Of a DNA stretch of 64,000 nucleotides, positions 7,114-14,669 are shown piece after piece (position 1 is the stretch's first letter; every line of letters begins with the position of its first letter). The stretch is from Dehalococcoidia bacterium. GTDB lineage: Bacteria > Chloroflexota > Dehalococcoidia > DSTF01 > JACRBR01. The DNA is taken from assembly GCA_040902535.1 (NCBI GenBank), contig JBBDXD010000003.1, forward strand, positions 1 to 64,000. Reading direction: 5' to 3'. The translations under genes were made by a program, and so were the position numbers. The notes below the pieces were generated by a model. That model made no database searches. It was not told where the DNA came from and saw only the letters and a program-made list of their open reading frames with translations.

Positions 7114-8373
7114 TTACCGGCCGATGCCGACGTACGCGACGCCGGCCGCGGCAACTGCCTCCGGCGTGAGCGCGCCGCGCCCATCGAGCACCGCGCGAAG
7201 GCCGGGGAACGCACGCAGGTCGAGCGAGGCGTACGCGTCGTGCCACGCCTGGACGACCAGCGCATCGCAAGCGGCCGGGAAGGCGGGCGGCGGTTCGACG
7301 CCGGCTGCGCGCAGTTCGTCGGCTGTAAAGAAGGGGTCGTGTACGTACGCCTTCGCGCCGGCGTCGGCGAGCGCCTGCACGAGCCCGTACGCGCTCGAGT
7401 GCCGCGACTCCTTCACGTTTGCCCGGTACGCGAACCCCAGCACGATGACTGTCGCCCCGTCAAGCGTGCCCAGCGCCTGCTTGAGCCGCTCGACGCCGTA
7501 ACCCGCCATGCCGTCGTTGATCCGACGGCCAGTGTCGATGAGGTCGCTGTCGCCGGCGCCGAGGAAGTGCGGGTAGACCGGTATGCAGTGCCCGCCCACG
7601 CCGACGCCCGGTTGGTGGATGTGCGAGTACGGCTGCGAGTTCGCCGCTTCGATCGCCTGCAACGCATCGACGCCGAGGCGGTCCGCCATGCGCGCGAACT
7701 CGTTCGCCAGCGCAATGTTCACGTCACGGTACGTCGTCTCGGCGAGCTTGGAAAACTCCGCCGTCTCTGCGTCGCGCACTTGCATCACCGGCGCGTCGAG
7801 CATCTTCTCGTAGAACTGTGCGGCAAGCGCCGTGCTGCGCTCGTCGATGCCGCCGACGACCTTCGGGTACGTCGCCAGGTCGCGTAACACGCTGCCGGAC
7901 GAGACGCGCTCGGGGCTGAACGCGACGGCGAAGTCGCCCGGCGGCGTCATGCCGCTCTGTTCGATGATCCTCGCGGCGACGCGATAACGCGTCGTGCCGA
8001 CCGGCACCGTCGTCTCGACGATGACCAGCGCGCCGCGCCGCACGTGCGGGCCCACCGCCTCGACTGCCGCGTCGAGCAGCGCGAAGTCCGGCCGCTGCGT
8101 TTCATCGATATCGACCGGCACGATGAAGATGATGGTATCGGCGCTGGCGGCCGCGTCACGCGCGTCGCACGTCGCGCGGAGCGTACCGCTCACAACGAAG
8201 CGCGGGATCGCCTCCGCGAGTCCGGGCTCGCCCTCAAGCGGGTTGCGACCGTCGTTGATCGCCGCAACGCGCGCCGCGTCGATGTCATAGCCTGCAACCT
8301 GTGCGCCTTTCGACGCGAACTGCACCGCCAGCGGCATGCCGATTTTGCCCAGCCCGACGACACAGACGTTCAC
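7114..8373 (-). CDS. wbpA: UDP-N-acetylglucosamine 6-dehydrogenase (WbpA-like)
   Basis: This 419-residue nucleotide-sugar dehydrogenase oxidises C6 of UDP-GlcNAc (or UDP-ManNAc) to the uronic acid with two NAD+. The Rossmann motif is CVVGLGKIGMPLA (residues 4-16), FSPERV marks the substrate domain, and the catalytic Cys is C263 in GVGVGGHCIPVYPHF. NSQPYSHIHQPG and YRANVKESRHSS are family-conserved. The GTG start overlaps the stop of the upstream dehydrogenase gene by four bases (GTGA). The other four genes of the diacetamido-mannuronate pathway lie upstream, so WbpA is more likely than WecC, although sequence alone does not separate the two. Confidence 0.85.
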   Translation of the reverse strand: MNVCVVGLGKIGMPLAVQFASKGAQVAGYDIDAARVAAINDGRNPLEGEPGLAEAIPRFVVSGTLRATCDARDAAASADTIIFIVPVDIDETQRPDFALLDAAVEAVGPHVRRGALVIVETTVPVGTTRYRVAARIIEQSGMTPPGDFAVAFSPERVSSGSVLRDLATYPKVVGGIDERSTALAAQFYEKMLDAPVMQVRDAETAEFSKLAETTYRDVNIALANEFARMADRLGVDALQAIEAANSQPYSHIHQPGVGVGGHCIPVYPHFLGAGDSDLIDTGRRINDGMAGYGVERLKQALGTLDGATVIVLGFAYRANVKESRHSSAYGLVQALADAGAKAYVHDPFFTADELRAAGVEPPPAFPAACDALVVQAWHDAYASLDLRAFPGLRAVLDGRGALTPEAVAAAGVAYVGIGR

Positions 8374-9434
8374 GCGGGCGCCGCCCGCAGCGGCAGCACG
8401 ACGTCTTCGCCGGTGTCGCCGGCGCGGACCAGCGCCTCGGCCGCCCGCATCGCGGCGATGGCGTCATCCGGCGAGACGGGCGGCGGACCGCCGGCGCGCA
8501 CCGCCGCGGCGAACGCCTCCAGCTCGACGCGCAGCGGCTCGCGCTTCTCGACCGCGATCGCGCGCACGGGCCCTTCGCTGACGCCCTTCGTGTGGCGCGC
8601 CGCCCAGCCCGCCGGCTCCTCGTGTTGGTGATGGTCGTTCTCGTAGAACGTGAGGCTGCGCGCCAGGTAGTCGACGACGAACATCCCGCGCTCGCCGAGC
8701 ACCGACAGTTCGCGGATCTTCGTCGGCGTCAGCCAGTTGACGTCGAGCACGCCGACGACGCCGTTCGCGAAGCGCAGCATGCCGAGCAGCATGTCTTCGT
8801 GCTCCGTGTTGATGCGCTGCTCTGTCTCGGCGTGTACGCGCACGATGTCGCTGTCGAGCAGGAAGCGCATCACGTCGATGTCGTGCGGCGCCAGGTCAAG
8901 TGCCACGCCGACGTCGCGCACGCGTTGCGGAAACGGCCCGACGCGGCGCGCGTGTACCTGGAAGATGCGCCCCGCCTCGCCCGCCGCCAGCCGCTGCTTC
9001 AGCTCGAACACTGCCGGATTGAACCGCTCGACGTGCCCCACCGTGAGCAGCACCCCCGCGCGTCGCGCCAGGTCGCGAAGTTCCCGCCCCTCGTCGATCG
9101 TCGCAGCGAGCGGCTTTTCCACCAGCGTCGCGATCCCGCGCTCGATCGCCGCGCTCGCGACTTCGAGGTGCGCGCGCGTCGGCACGGCGACCGTCAGCAG
9201 GTCGATGCGCTGCTCGTCCAGCATGCGGCGGTAGTCGTCGTACCCCGCGACCGCGAGCGCACCGTGGCGCGGGCTTTCAGCCCGCGACTGCTGCGCAGCG
9301 GCCGCGGCCACCCGACCCTCATCCACGTCCGCCACCGCCACCAGCTCGATGCCCGGCATCTCGCCGTACACGCGCACATGGTTGGCGCCCATCGCACCAA
9401 GCCCGATGACGGCGGCCCGCAGCGGTTCAGTCAT
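8370..9434 (-). CDS. wbpB: Gfo/Idh/MocA family UDP-GlcNAcA 3-dehydrogenase (WbpB-like)
   Basis: The 354-residue protein has an N-terminal NAD fold (AAVIGLGAMGANHVRVY) and the family EKP motif in LVEKPLAA, followed by the alpha/beta substrate domain with DLAPHDIDVMRFLL. By context it would oxidise C3 of UDP-N-acetylglucosaminuronate to the 3-keto sugar. Codons for about seven residues (SRAESPR) come from a GCGGGC-TTTCA-GCCCGC repeat inserted in frame, in the loop between the second and third strands of the Rossmann fold. TAGAAT lies six bases before the ATG, with CTGACC 16 bases further up, so this gene and wbpA probably have their own leaderless promoter. Confidence 0.83.
   Translation of the reverse strand: MTEPLRAAVIGLGAMGANHVRVYGEMPGIELVAVADVDEGRVAAAAAQQSRAESPRHGALAVAGYDDYRRMLDEQRIDLLTVAVPTRAHLEVASAAIERGIATLVEKPLAATIDEGRELRDLARRAGVLLTVGHVERFNPAVFELKQRLAAGEAGRIFQVHARRVGPFPQRVRDVGVALDLAPHDIDVMRFLLDSDIVRVHAETEQRINTEHEDMLLGMLRFANGVVGVLDVNWLTPTKIRELSVLGERGMFVVDYLARSLTFYENDHHQHEEPAGWAARHTKGVSEGPVRAIAVEKREPLRVELEAFAAAVRAGGPPPVSPDDAIAAMRAAEALVRAGDTGEDVVLPLRAAPA
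9268..9286. repeat. GCGGGC-TTTCA-GCCCGC repeat inside wbpB
   Basis: Seven-base arms CGCGGGC and GCCCGCG flank TTTCA. The element matches the dispersed intergenic family found at 31804, three times at 53231-53480 and twice near 61670-61720, but this copy sits inside a reading frame without breaking it. Confidence 0.8.
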
Positions 9435-9440
9435 GCGCCA

Positions 9441-9446
9441 ATTCTA
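9441..9446 (-). promoter_or_regulatory. -10 element (TAGAAT) of leaderless wbpB
   Basis: TAGAAT on the minus strand lies six bases before the wbpB ATG. A CTGACC hexamer sits 16 bases further upstream as a possible -35. There is no ribosome-binding site between the hexamer and the ATG. Confidence 0.5.
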
Positions 9447-9513
9447 GTGGATGCGACGCTCCGGTCAGATAATCGGCGAACAACGCCGTCGTCTCCGAGC
9501 GAATCCTGTTTCG

Positions 9514-9552
9514 CGTCATCCTGAGCAAGCGAAGCGCCGTGAAGGATCTCCT
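9514..9552. repeat. GCGAAG-type hairpin repeat, ATCCT/AGGAT variant
   Basis: A dispersed repeat copy in the wbpE-wbpB spacer, with ATCCT and AGGAT outer arms and AAGCGAAGCG in the loop. Confidence 0.5.
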
Positions 9553-9639
9553 CGCGGCGACACTTGAGGACTATCTGGCGAGCGCCGTATGAACGGTCGG
9601 AATCGCAAAGGCCCGCCGTCCGGCGGCAAGCGCGGCTCG

Positions 9640-10755
9640 TCACGATCGAATAGAGCGCGCGACTGACGTGGCAACCCGCTCCTGATCACCCTCCGCCAAC
9701 CCCGGGTGCACCGGCAGCGACAGCACCTCATCGCACAGCCGCTCGGCGACCGGCATCCGCACGTCGCCGTAGCCGAGACGCCGGTACAGCGGCTGCTGGT
9801 GGATCGGCGCCGGATAGAACACCGCCGACTCGATGCCCTCGTTCCGCAGCGCCGCCTGCAACCGGTCGCGCGCATCGCGTCCGGCGCGCACGCGGACCGT
9901 GTACTGGTGATACACATGATGCCGCCCCGGCAGCTCGCGCGGCGTCTCGATCGCATCGACGTCGGACAGCAGCTCCGTCAGCCGCGCGGCGTTGCGACGG
10001 CGCTGCTCGTTTCGCGCGTCGATCTTCCGCAACTGCGCCTTCCCGAGCGCCGCGGCGATTTCCGTCATGCGGTAGTTGAAGCCGAGTTCCTCCGTGACGT
10101 AGCGCGTGCGCTCACCCTGCGACCGCAGCGTGCGCGCCATCTCGGCGACGGCGGCGTCGTTCGTCGTGATCATGCCACCCTCGCCGGTCTGCAGATTTTT
10201 CGTCGCGTAGAAGCTGAACGCCGCTATGCCGAACGCGCCGCACTTCTTGCCGCCCACCGACGCGCCGACCGCCTGCGCTGCGTCTTCGATCAGGGCAATG
10301 CCACGCCGCTCGCAGATCGCACGCATCGCATCGATCTCGCATGGCTGTCCGTACAGGTGTACCGGCATCACGGCCTTCGTACGCGTCGTGATCGCCACTT
10401 CGACCTGCCCCGGGTCGATGCAAAGGTCATCCTCTCGCACGTCGACGAACACTGGCCGCGCCCCGGCGTGCAGCACGACGTTCGCCGTTGCCGCGAAGCT
10501 GAACGCCGGCACGATCACCTCATCCCCCGCACCGATGCCGTGCGCCAGCAGTGCCAGGTGCAATGCCGCCGTGCCACTGTTCACGGCTATCGCGTGCTCG
10601 ACGCCGATGTACGCAGCAAACGCTTCCTCGAACGCCGCGACGCGCGGCCCCTGCGCAAGTTGCTTCGACTCCAGCGCGTCGATCACCGCGCGCTTCTCGT
10701 CGTCCTCGACGATCGGCTGCGCGAGCCGGATCGTCAGCGCCGCCGCCGCCGTCAC
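9640..10755 (-). CDS. wbpE: DegT/DnrJ/EryC1 family aminotransferase (WbpE-like)
   Basis: This 371-residue PLP-dependent sugar aminotransferase would transfer the amino group of glutamate to the 3-keto group made by WbpB. It has NSGTAALHLAL, the cofactor aspartate in IEDAAQAVGA (about D158), and the Schiff-base lysine K186 in SFYATKNLQTGEGG. RMTEIAAALGKAQLRKID and the C-terminal PAPIHQQPLYRRLGY are typical of the family. The GTG start overlaps the stop of wbpD by four bases (GTGA). A long in-frame extension upstream is shadow sequence of wbpD and is not part of the protein. Confidence 0.88.
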   Translation of the reverse strand: MTAAAALTIRLAQPIVEDDEKRAVIDALESKQLAQGPRVAAFEEAFAAYIGVEHAIAVNSGTAALHLALLAHGIGAGDEVIVPAFSFAATANVVLHAGARPVFVDVREDDLCIDPGQVEVAITTRTKAVMPVHLYGQPCEIDAMRAICERRGIALIEDAAQAVGASVGGKKCGAFGIAAFSFYATKNLQTGEGGMITTNDAAVAEMARTLRSQGERTRYVTEELGFNYRMTEIAAALGKAQLRKIDARNEQRRRNAARLTELLSDVDAIETPRELPGRHHVYHQYTVRVRAGRDARDRLQAALRNEGIESAVFYPAPIHQQPLYRRLGYGDVRMPVAERLCDEVLSLPVHPGLAEGDQERVATSVARSIRS

Positions 10756-11333
10756 GACGCGATGTCCGCGAAGTGGTACGGCCGGTCGCACGGGTCGCAA
10801 AACCACATGTTCGTCTCGGACATCCGCAGCGGCCTCCCGCACACGCAGACCCAGCCTGCCAGCCGCGCCGGATTGCCGCGCATGATCGCGTGGTCCTCGA
10901 CGTTCGCCGTCACGACGGCGCCGGCGCCGATCATCGCCCACTGGCCGACGGTCACGCCCGGCAGCACGATCGCCCCGGCGCCGATCGAGGCGCCCTCGCG
11001 GATCAGTGACGGCTCGATCATCCAGTCGTCGTCGGTCTTGAGGGTGCCGTCGGTGTTGATCGCGCGCGGAAAGCGGTCGTTCGCCAGGATCGCGTGCGGG
11101 CCGACGAACACGCCGTCTTCGAGCGTCACGCCGTGGAAGACCGACGCGCGGTTCTGGATCTTGCAACGGTCGCCGATGATCACGTCCCGGTCGACGTACA
11201 CGCCCTTGCCCAACGTGCACTCCCGCCCGATGCGCGCGCCTTCGCGCACCTGCGCTTCGTGCCAGATGCGCGTGTCGTCGCCGACCTGCGCGTCCTTCGA
11301 TACGTCAGCGGTGCGGTGGATTACCTGCTTCAA
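10752..11333 (-). CDS. wbpD: Left-handed beta-helix N-acetyltransferase (WbpD-like)
   Basis: The 193-residue protein is built of hexapeptide repeats, visible as successive [LIV]-G-x-x-x-x units such as IGRECTLGKGVYVDRDVIIGDRC, and would form a trimeric acyltransferase. The catalytic region NRASVFHGVTLEDGVFVG and the later IGAGAIVLPGVTVGQWAMIGAGAVVT match WbpD/WlbB, which acetylates the 3-amino group of UDP-GlcNAc(3N)A. A C-terminal extension carries paired cysteines (WVCVCGRP and WFCDPCDRPYHF) that look like a small zinc ribbon. Its 5' end overlaps wbpI by 29 bases. Confidence 0.87.
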   Translation of the reverse strand: MKQVIHRTADVSKDAQVGDDTRIWHEAQVREGARIGRECTLGKGVYVDRDVIIGDRCKIQNRASVFHGVTLEDGVFVGPHAILANDRFPRAINTDGTLKTDDDWMIEPSLIREGASIGAGAIVLPGVTVGQWAMIGAGAVVTANVEDHAIMRGNPARLAGWVCVCGRPLRMSETNMWFCDPCDRPYHFADIAS

Positions 11334-12375
11334 GCGCCGTCACCATGCGTGCCGCCGCGTGCCCATCGCCGAAGACGGGCGGCGGCCGTCCTTGCGGAGG
11401 CGATCGTCTCGCCGCTGCCAGTATACGTTCGGCCTGCGCCCCGGCGAGGACGTTCCAGCCGCCTTCCAGCGTCTCGATCCACTCAGTCTCCTCTCGAAGC
11501 GTCACGCAAGGCACCGCGAGCAGGTACGCCTCCTTCTGCACGCCGCCGGAGTCGGTGAGCACCACGCGCGCGTTGCGCTGCAACTCCAGCATGTCGAGAT
11601 ATCCGACGGGATCGATGATCCGCACCCCCGGCTCGACTTCGATGTCCGTGCCCATGAGCGCCGCCCGCGTGCGCGGGTGCATCGGCAATATGACCGGCTC
11701 GTGGAGCAGCGCCAGCGCCTCCATGATCTCTCCGAGCTTCGCCGGATCGTCGGTGTTCGCCGCGCGGTGCACCGTCGCCAGCACGTAGCCGCGCGGCGTC
11801 AACGCGAGTTCACTCAGAATGCGTGACTTCTGCGACGCCGTCTCGGCGTGCTGCAGCAGCGCGTCGTACATGATGTCGCCCGTGAGCGTGACACCTTCCG
11901 TCATGCCCTCGCGCGCGAGATTGTCGACCGCCGTCTGCGTCGGCGCGAAAAGATACGTCGAGATGCGGTCGGCGACGAGGCGATTGATCTCTTCGGGCAT
12001 GTCGCGCACAAAGCTCCGCAATCCCGCTTCGACGTGCGCGACCGGCACGCTGAGCTTCGCCGCCGCGAGCGCGCCCGCCAGCGTGCTGTTCGTATCGCCG
12101 TACACCACGACGCGGTCCGGCGACTCGCGCTTGATCGTGGCCTCGATGCGTTCGAGCATCTGCCCCGTCTGCGCGCCGTGCGAGCCCGAACCGACGCCGA
12201 GGTGATAGTCGGGCGTCGGCAGCGCCAACTCCTCGAAGAAAACGTCGGACATGGAGGCATCGTAATGTTGCCCGGTGTGGACGAGCACTTCGGTGTTACG
12301 CTCGCGGACGGCGCGCGAAAACGCTGCGGCCTTGATGAACTGCGGCCTCGCGCCGACGACGGTCAGGATCTTCAT
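11305..12375 (-). CDS. wbpI: UDP-GlcNAc3NAcA C2-epimerase (WbpI-like)
   Basis: This 356-residue non-hydrolysing 2-epimerase opens with ILTVVGARPQFIKAAAFSRA. The ARPQFIKAA form is typical of WbpI/WlbD, whereas WecB-type enzymes usually have TRPEAIKMAP. HTGQHYD, VYGDTNSTLAGALAAAKL, HVEAGLRS and the C-terminal LTDSGGVQKEAYLLAVPCVTLREETEW are all conserved. It would invert C2 to give UDP-2,3-diacetamido-mannuronic acid, the last step of the pathway. It is the first gene of the cluster on this strand, and no -10 hexamer is obvious at leaderless spacing. Confidence 0.87.
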   Translation of the reverse strand: MKILTVVGARPQFIKAAAFSRAVRERNTEVLVHTGQHYDASMSDVFFEELALPTPDYHLGVGSGSHGAQTGQMLERIEATIKRESPDRVVVYGDTNSTLAGALAAAKLSVPVAHVEAGLRSFVRDMPEEINRLVADRISTYLFAPTQTAVDNLAREGMTEGVTLTGDIMYDALLQHAETASQKSRILSELALTPRGYVLATVHRAANTDDPAKLGEIMEALALLHEPVILPMHPRTRAALMGTDIEVEPGVRIIDPVGYLDMLELQRNARVVLTDSGGVQKEAYLLAVPCVTLREETEWIETLEGGWNVLAGAQAERILAAARRSPPQGRPPPVFGDGHAAARMVTALEAGNPPHR

Positions 12376-12418
12376 GCGGGCGCGGCGTGCATCTCAACCC
12401 CGCGATGTGCGCGGCGGA

Positions 12419-13984
12419 TCATTCGTTACCCGGCTTGCCGTACCGCTTGCGCAGTTCCGTCTTCAGCACCTTACCCATCGGGTTGCGCGGCAACTCGTCG
12501 ACGAACGCGAAGTACGTCGGCGCCTTGTAGCTTGCCAGGCGCGCCTTCGCATAGCTGACGACCTCCTCGGGATCAGGCTTCGCGCCGCCCTTCGGCACGA
12601 TGATCGCCTTGATCACTTCGCCCCAGTCCGGATCGGGCACGCCGATGATCGCCGACTCTTCGATCTGCGGATGCTCGTCGAGCGTCGCCTCGATCTCGCC
12701 CGGCGAGATGTTCTCGCCGCCGCGAATGATCAAGTCCTTCTTGCGTCCCGTGATGAACAGGTATCCCTCGTCGTCCAGGTACCCGACGTCGCCCGTGTGC
12801 AGCCAGCCATCGACGATGGCGCTCGCCGTCGCTTCCTTCTGCTTGTGGTACTCGGCCATGATGCGCGGCCCCATCACGGTGATCTCGCCTTCTGCGCCCG
12901 CCCCGACGATGTTGTTCCCTTCGTCCATGATGGCTATGACCACGTCGTCCATGCCGCGGCCCACGGAACGCAGCCGGTGCAGCCTCTTGTCGCGTTCGTC
13001 GCCCGGCTCCTTCGGGATCTGGTGGTCATCCGGCCCCAGGAACGTCATCGTCGACGTGCTTTCCGTCTGACCGTAGGCGTTCATCAAGCCGCACGTGAAC
13101 GCGTCAACCGCCTTGCTGACGACTTCGTACGGCATCGGCGCCGCGCCGTACGTGATGAGCTTAAGCGACGACAGGTCGTACTTCGCGAAGTCTTCGTGCT
13201 CCATGATGCGCTTCAGCATCGTCGGCACGACGAAGCTGTGCGTGACCTTCTCGTTGTGTACGGCTTCGAGCCACGCTTTCGGGTCGAACTGCGGCAGGAT
13301 GACAAGCGTCCGCCCGCCCCACACCGAAGACATCAGCGGCGTCACGCCCGCCACGTGGAACATCGGCACGGAGAGCAGCGTCACGTCTGGCTCCTCGCCG
13401 GGATCGGCGGGGTTCATCGTGTTCGTCACGTACACCGAGAGGTTCGTGTACGTGAGCGCGACGCCCTTCGGCACCGACGTCGTGCCGGATGTGTAAATCA
13501 GCACCGTGGGCCGTTCCTCGTCGACCTCGATGAACAACTCATCAGGGCTCGACGCCGCCAGCACGTCCGGATAGAAGTCCATGCCTTCGACCAGGCGGTC
13601 GTAGCAGACGAACCGCTCGACGTGCTCCAGCGTCGGACGCAGCCGTGCGACCAGGTCGAGGTAGCGACTGCCCACCAACAGCACGCCTGCGTCGGACGCG
13701 TTGATCATGTACGTCAACTCTTCGTCCTTCGCGCGATAGTTGAGTGGCACGAACGTCGCGCCGACTTTCGCCGCGGCGTAGTACGTCTCCACGTATTCGA
13801 TGCAGTTCGTCGCCATGATGCCCACGGGCTTATCGGACCCCGCGCCAAGCCCCAGGAGGTAGTTCGCGAGCCGGTTCACCCGCTCGGCCATGTCCATGTA
13901 CGTCACGCGCTTGCCCTCGCAGACGAGCGCGGTGCGGTCGGGGACGACCATCGACGTGATCTGCAGGAATTCGGCCGTGTTCAT
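12419..13984 (-). CDS. AMP-forming acyl-CoA synthetase
   Basis: This 521-residue member of the adenylate-forming family activates a carboxylic acid with ATP and CoA. The phosphate-binding P-loop is VLIYTSGTTSVPKGVAL (about 169-185), followed by the aromatic A4-type region, YGQTES, and GWLHTGDVGYLDDEGYLFITGRKKDLIIRGGENISPGEIE. The C-terminal catalytic lysine lies in RNPMGKVLKTELRKRY. The length and motifs fit medium- or long-chain fatty acid or aryl-acid ligases. A GAGGGA sequence about eight bases before the ATG is a plausible ribosome-binding site. The acid cannot be named from sequence. It lies 43 bases upstream of wbpI on the same strand. Confidence 0.88.
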   Translation of the reverse strand: MNTAEFLQITSMVVPDRTALVCEGKRVTYMDMAERVNRLANYLLGLGAGSDKPVGIMATNCIEYVETYYAAAKVGATFVPLNYRAKDEELTYMINASDAGVLLVGSRYLDLVARLRPTLEHVERFVCYDRLVEGMDFYPDVLAASSPDELFIEVDEERPTVLIYTSGTTSVPKGVALTYTNLSVYVTNTMNPADPGEEPDVTLLSVPMFHVAGVTPLMSSVWGGRTLVILPQFDPKAWLEAVHNEKVTHSFVVPTMLKRIMEHEDFAKYDLSSLKLITYGAAPMPYEVVSKAVDAFTCGLMNAYGQTESTSTMTFLGPDDHQIPKEPGDERDKRLHRLRSVGRGMDDVVIAIMDEGNNIVGAGAEGEITVMGPRIMAEYHKQKEATASAIVDGWLHTGDVGYLDDEGYLFITGRKKDLIIRGGENISPGEIEATLDEHPQIEESAIIGVPDPDWGEVIKAIIVPKGGAKPDPEEVVSYAKARLASYKAPTYFAFVDELPRNPMGKVLKTELRKRYGKPGNE

Positions 13985-14064
13985 GCGTGCGTCCCTCGAA
14001 ATGCGCGGGCATCCGGTTCGGCCGACAATCTAGCCGATCGGACACGGGCGGGAAACTGGCCTGC

Positions 14065-14100
14065 TGGTCGCTGGTCGCTGGTCGCCGTCGCTGGTCGGCC
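14065..14100. repeat. CTGGTCG heptamer microrepeat
   Basis: GCTGGTCGCTGGTCGCTGGTCG is read across two line blocks here with a few deviations. It is the reverse-complement form of the CCAGCGA heptamer array at 3840. Confidence 0.55.
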
Positions 14101-14192
14101 GCGCTTAGTCAGGCGGCGCCATACTCGATGTGGAGATCCATACGTTCCGCATCCACCGACGACTGACGCCTGACGACCGGCGACCCTACCGC

Positions 14193-14198
14193 TATGAT
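14193..14198 (+). promoter_or_regulatory. -10 element (TATGAT) of a leaderless gene
   Basis: TATGAT is six bases before the ATG at 14205, with CTGACG 17 bases upstream of it as a -35. Together they form a promoter whose predicted start coincides with the initiation codon. Confidence 0.55.
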
Positions 14199-14204
14199 CC
14201 CTGC

Positions 14205-14627
14205 ATGAAGTTCTGCATCGGCAGCGATGACACCGGCCCCGCGCCCGACGCTGTTGTCGTGGCGCTGCGTGAGCGCGGCCACGACGTCGAGCTGTGCGGG
14301 CCGTTGGCCGGCGAGCAGACCGGCTGGGCAGATGTCGCGCACGCGGTCGCGCAGAAGGTCGCCTCAGGCGCCGCGGATCAGGGCGTGCTGTTCTGCTGGA
14401 CCGGCACCGGCGTGTCGATGACCGCGAACAAGACGCCCGGCATCCGCGCCGCGCTCTGCGGCGACGCCGAGACCGCGCGCGGCGCCCGCGTCTGGAACGA
14501 TGCGAACGTGCTGTGCATGTCCCTCCGCACCACGACGCCGATCGTCGCTCGTGAGATCATTGACGCGTGGCTGTCAGCTGAGGTCGACGGCAGCGAGCGC
14601 GAACAGATCGCCCGGATCGAGTCGTAG
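14205..14627 (+). CDS. RpiB/LacA/LacB family sugar-phosphate isomerase, atypical
   Basis: The 140-residue protein aligns with ribose-5-phosphate isomerase B and LacAB: FCIGSDDTGPAPD at the N-terminus, then VLFCWTGTGVSMTANKTPGIRAALC and VWNDANVLCMSLRTT. The Cys equivalent to the RpiB catalytic Cys (CGTGIG) is present in FCWTGTG. Two conserved histidines are changed: GSDHAG has become GSDDTG, and HNDAN has become WNDAN. The second histidine helps open the sugar ring in RpiB. The protein may therefore use a different substrate or act in another role. It reads as a leaderless single gene. Confidence 0.75.
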   Translation: MKFCIGSDDTGPAPDAVVVALRERGHDVELCGPLAGEQTGWADVAHAVAQKVASGAADQGVLFCWTGTGVSMTANKTPGIRAALCGDAETARGARVWNDANVLCMSLRTTTPIVAREIIDAWLSAEVDGSEREQIARIES

Positions 14628-14669
14628 CTCCCTCTGACCGACTGATGGACTGACCGACTGACCGAATGG

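Noticed and set aside
9706-11826. A 706-codon plus-strand open frame
   Set aside because: It is antisense to wbpE, wbpD and wbpI, has an Arg/His/Val-rich composition typical of GC-rich shadow frames, and shows no family motif.
12275-14173. A 632-codon plus-strand open frame
   Set aside because: Antisense to the AMP-forming ligase, with no recognisable domain and shadow-like composition.
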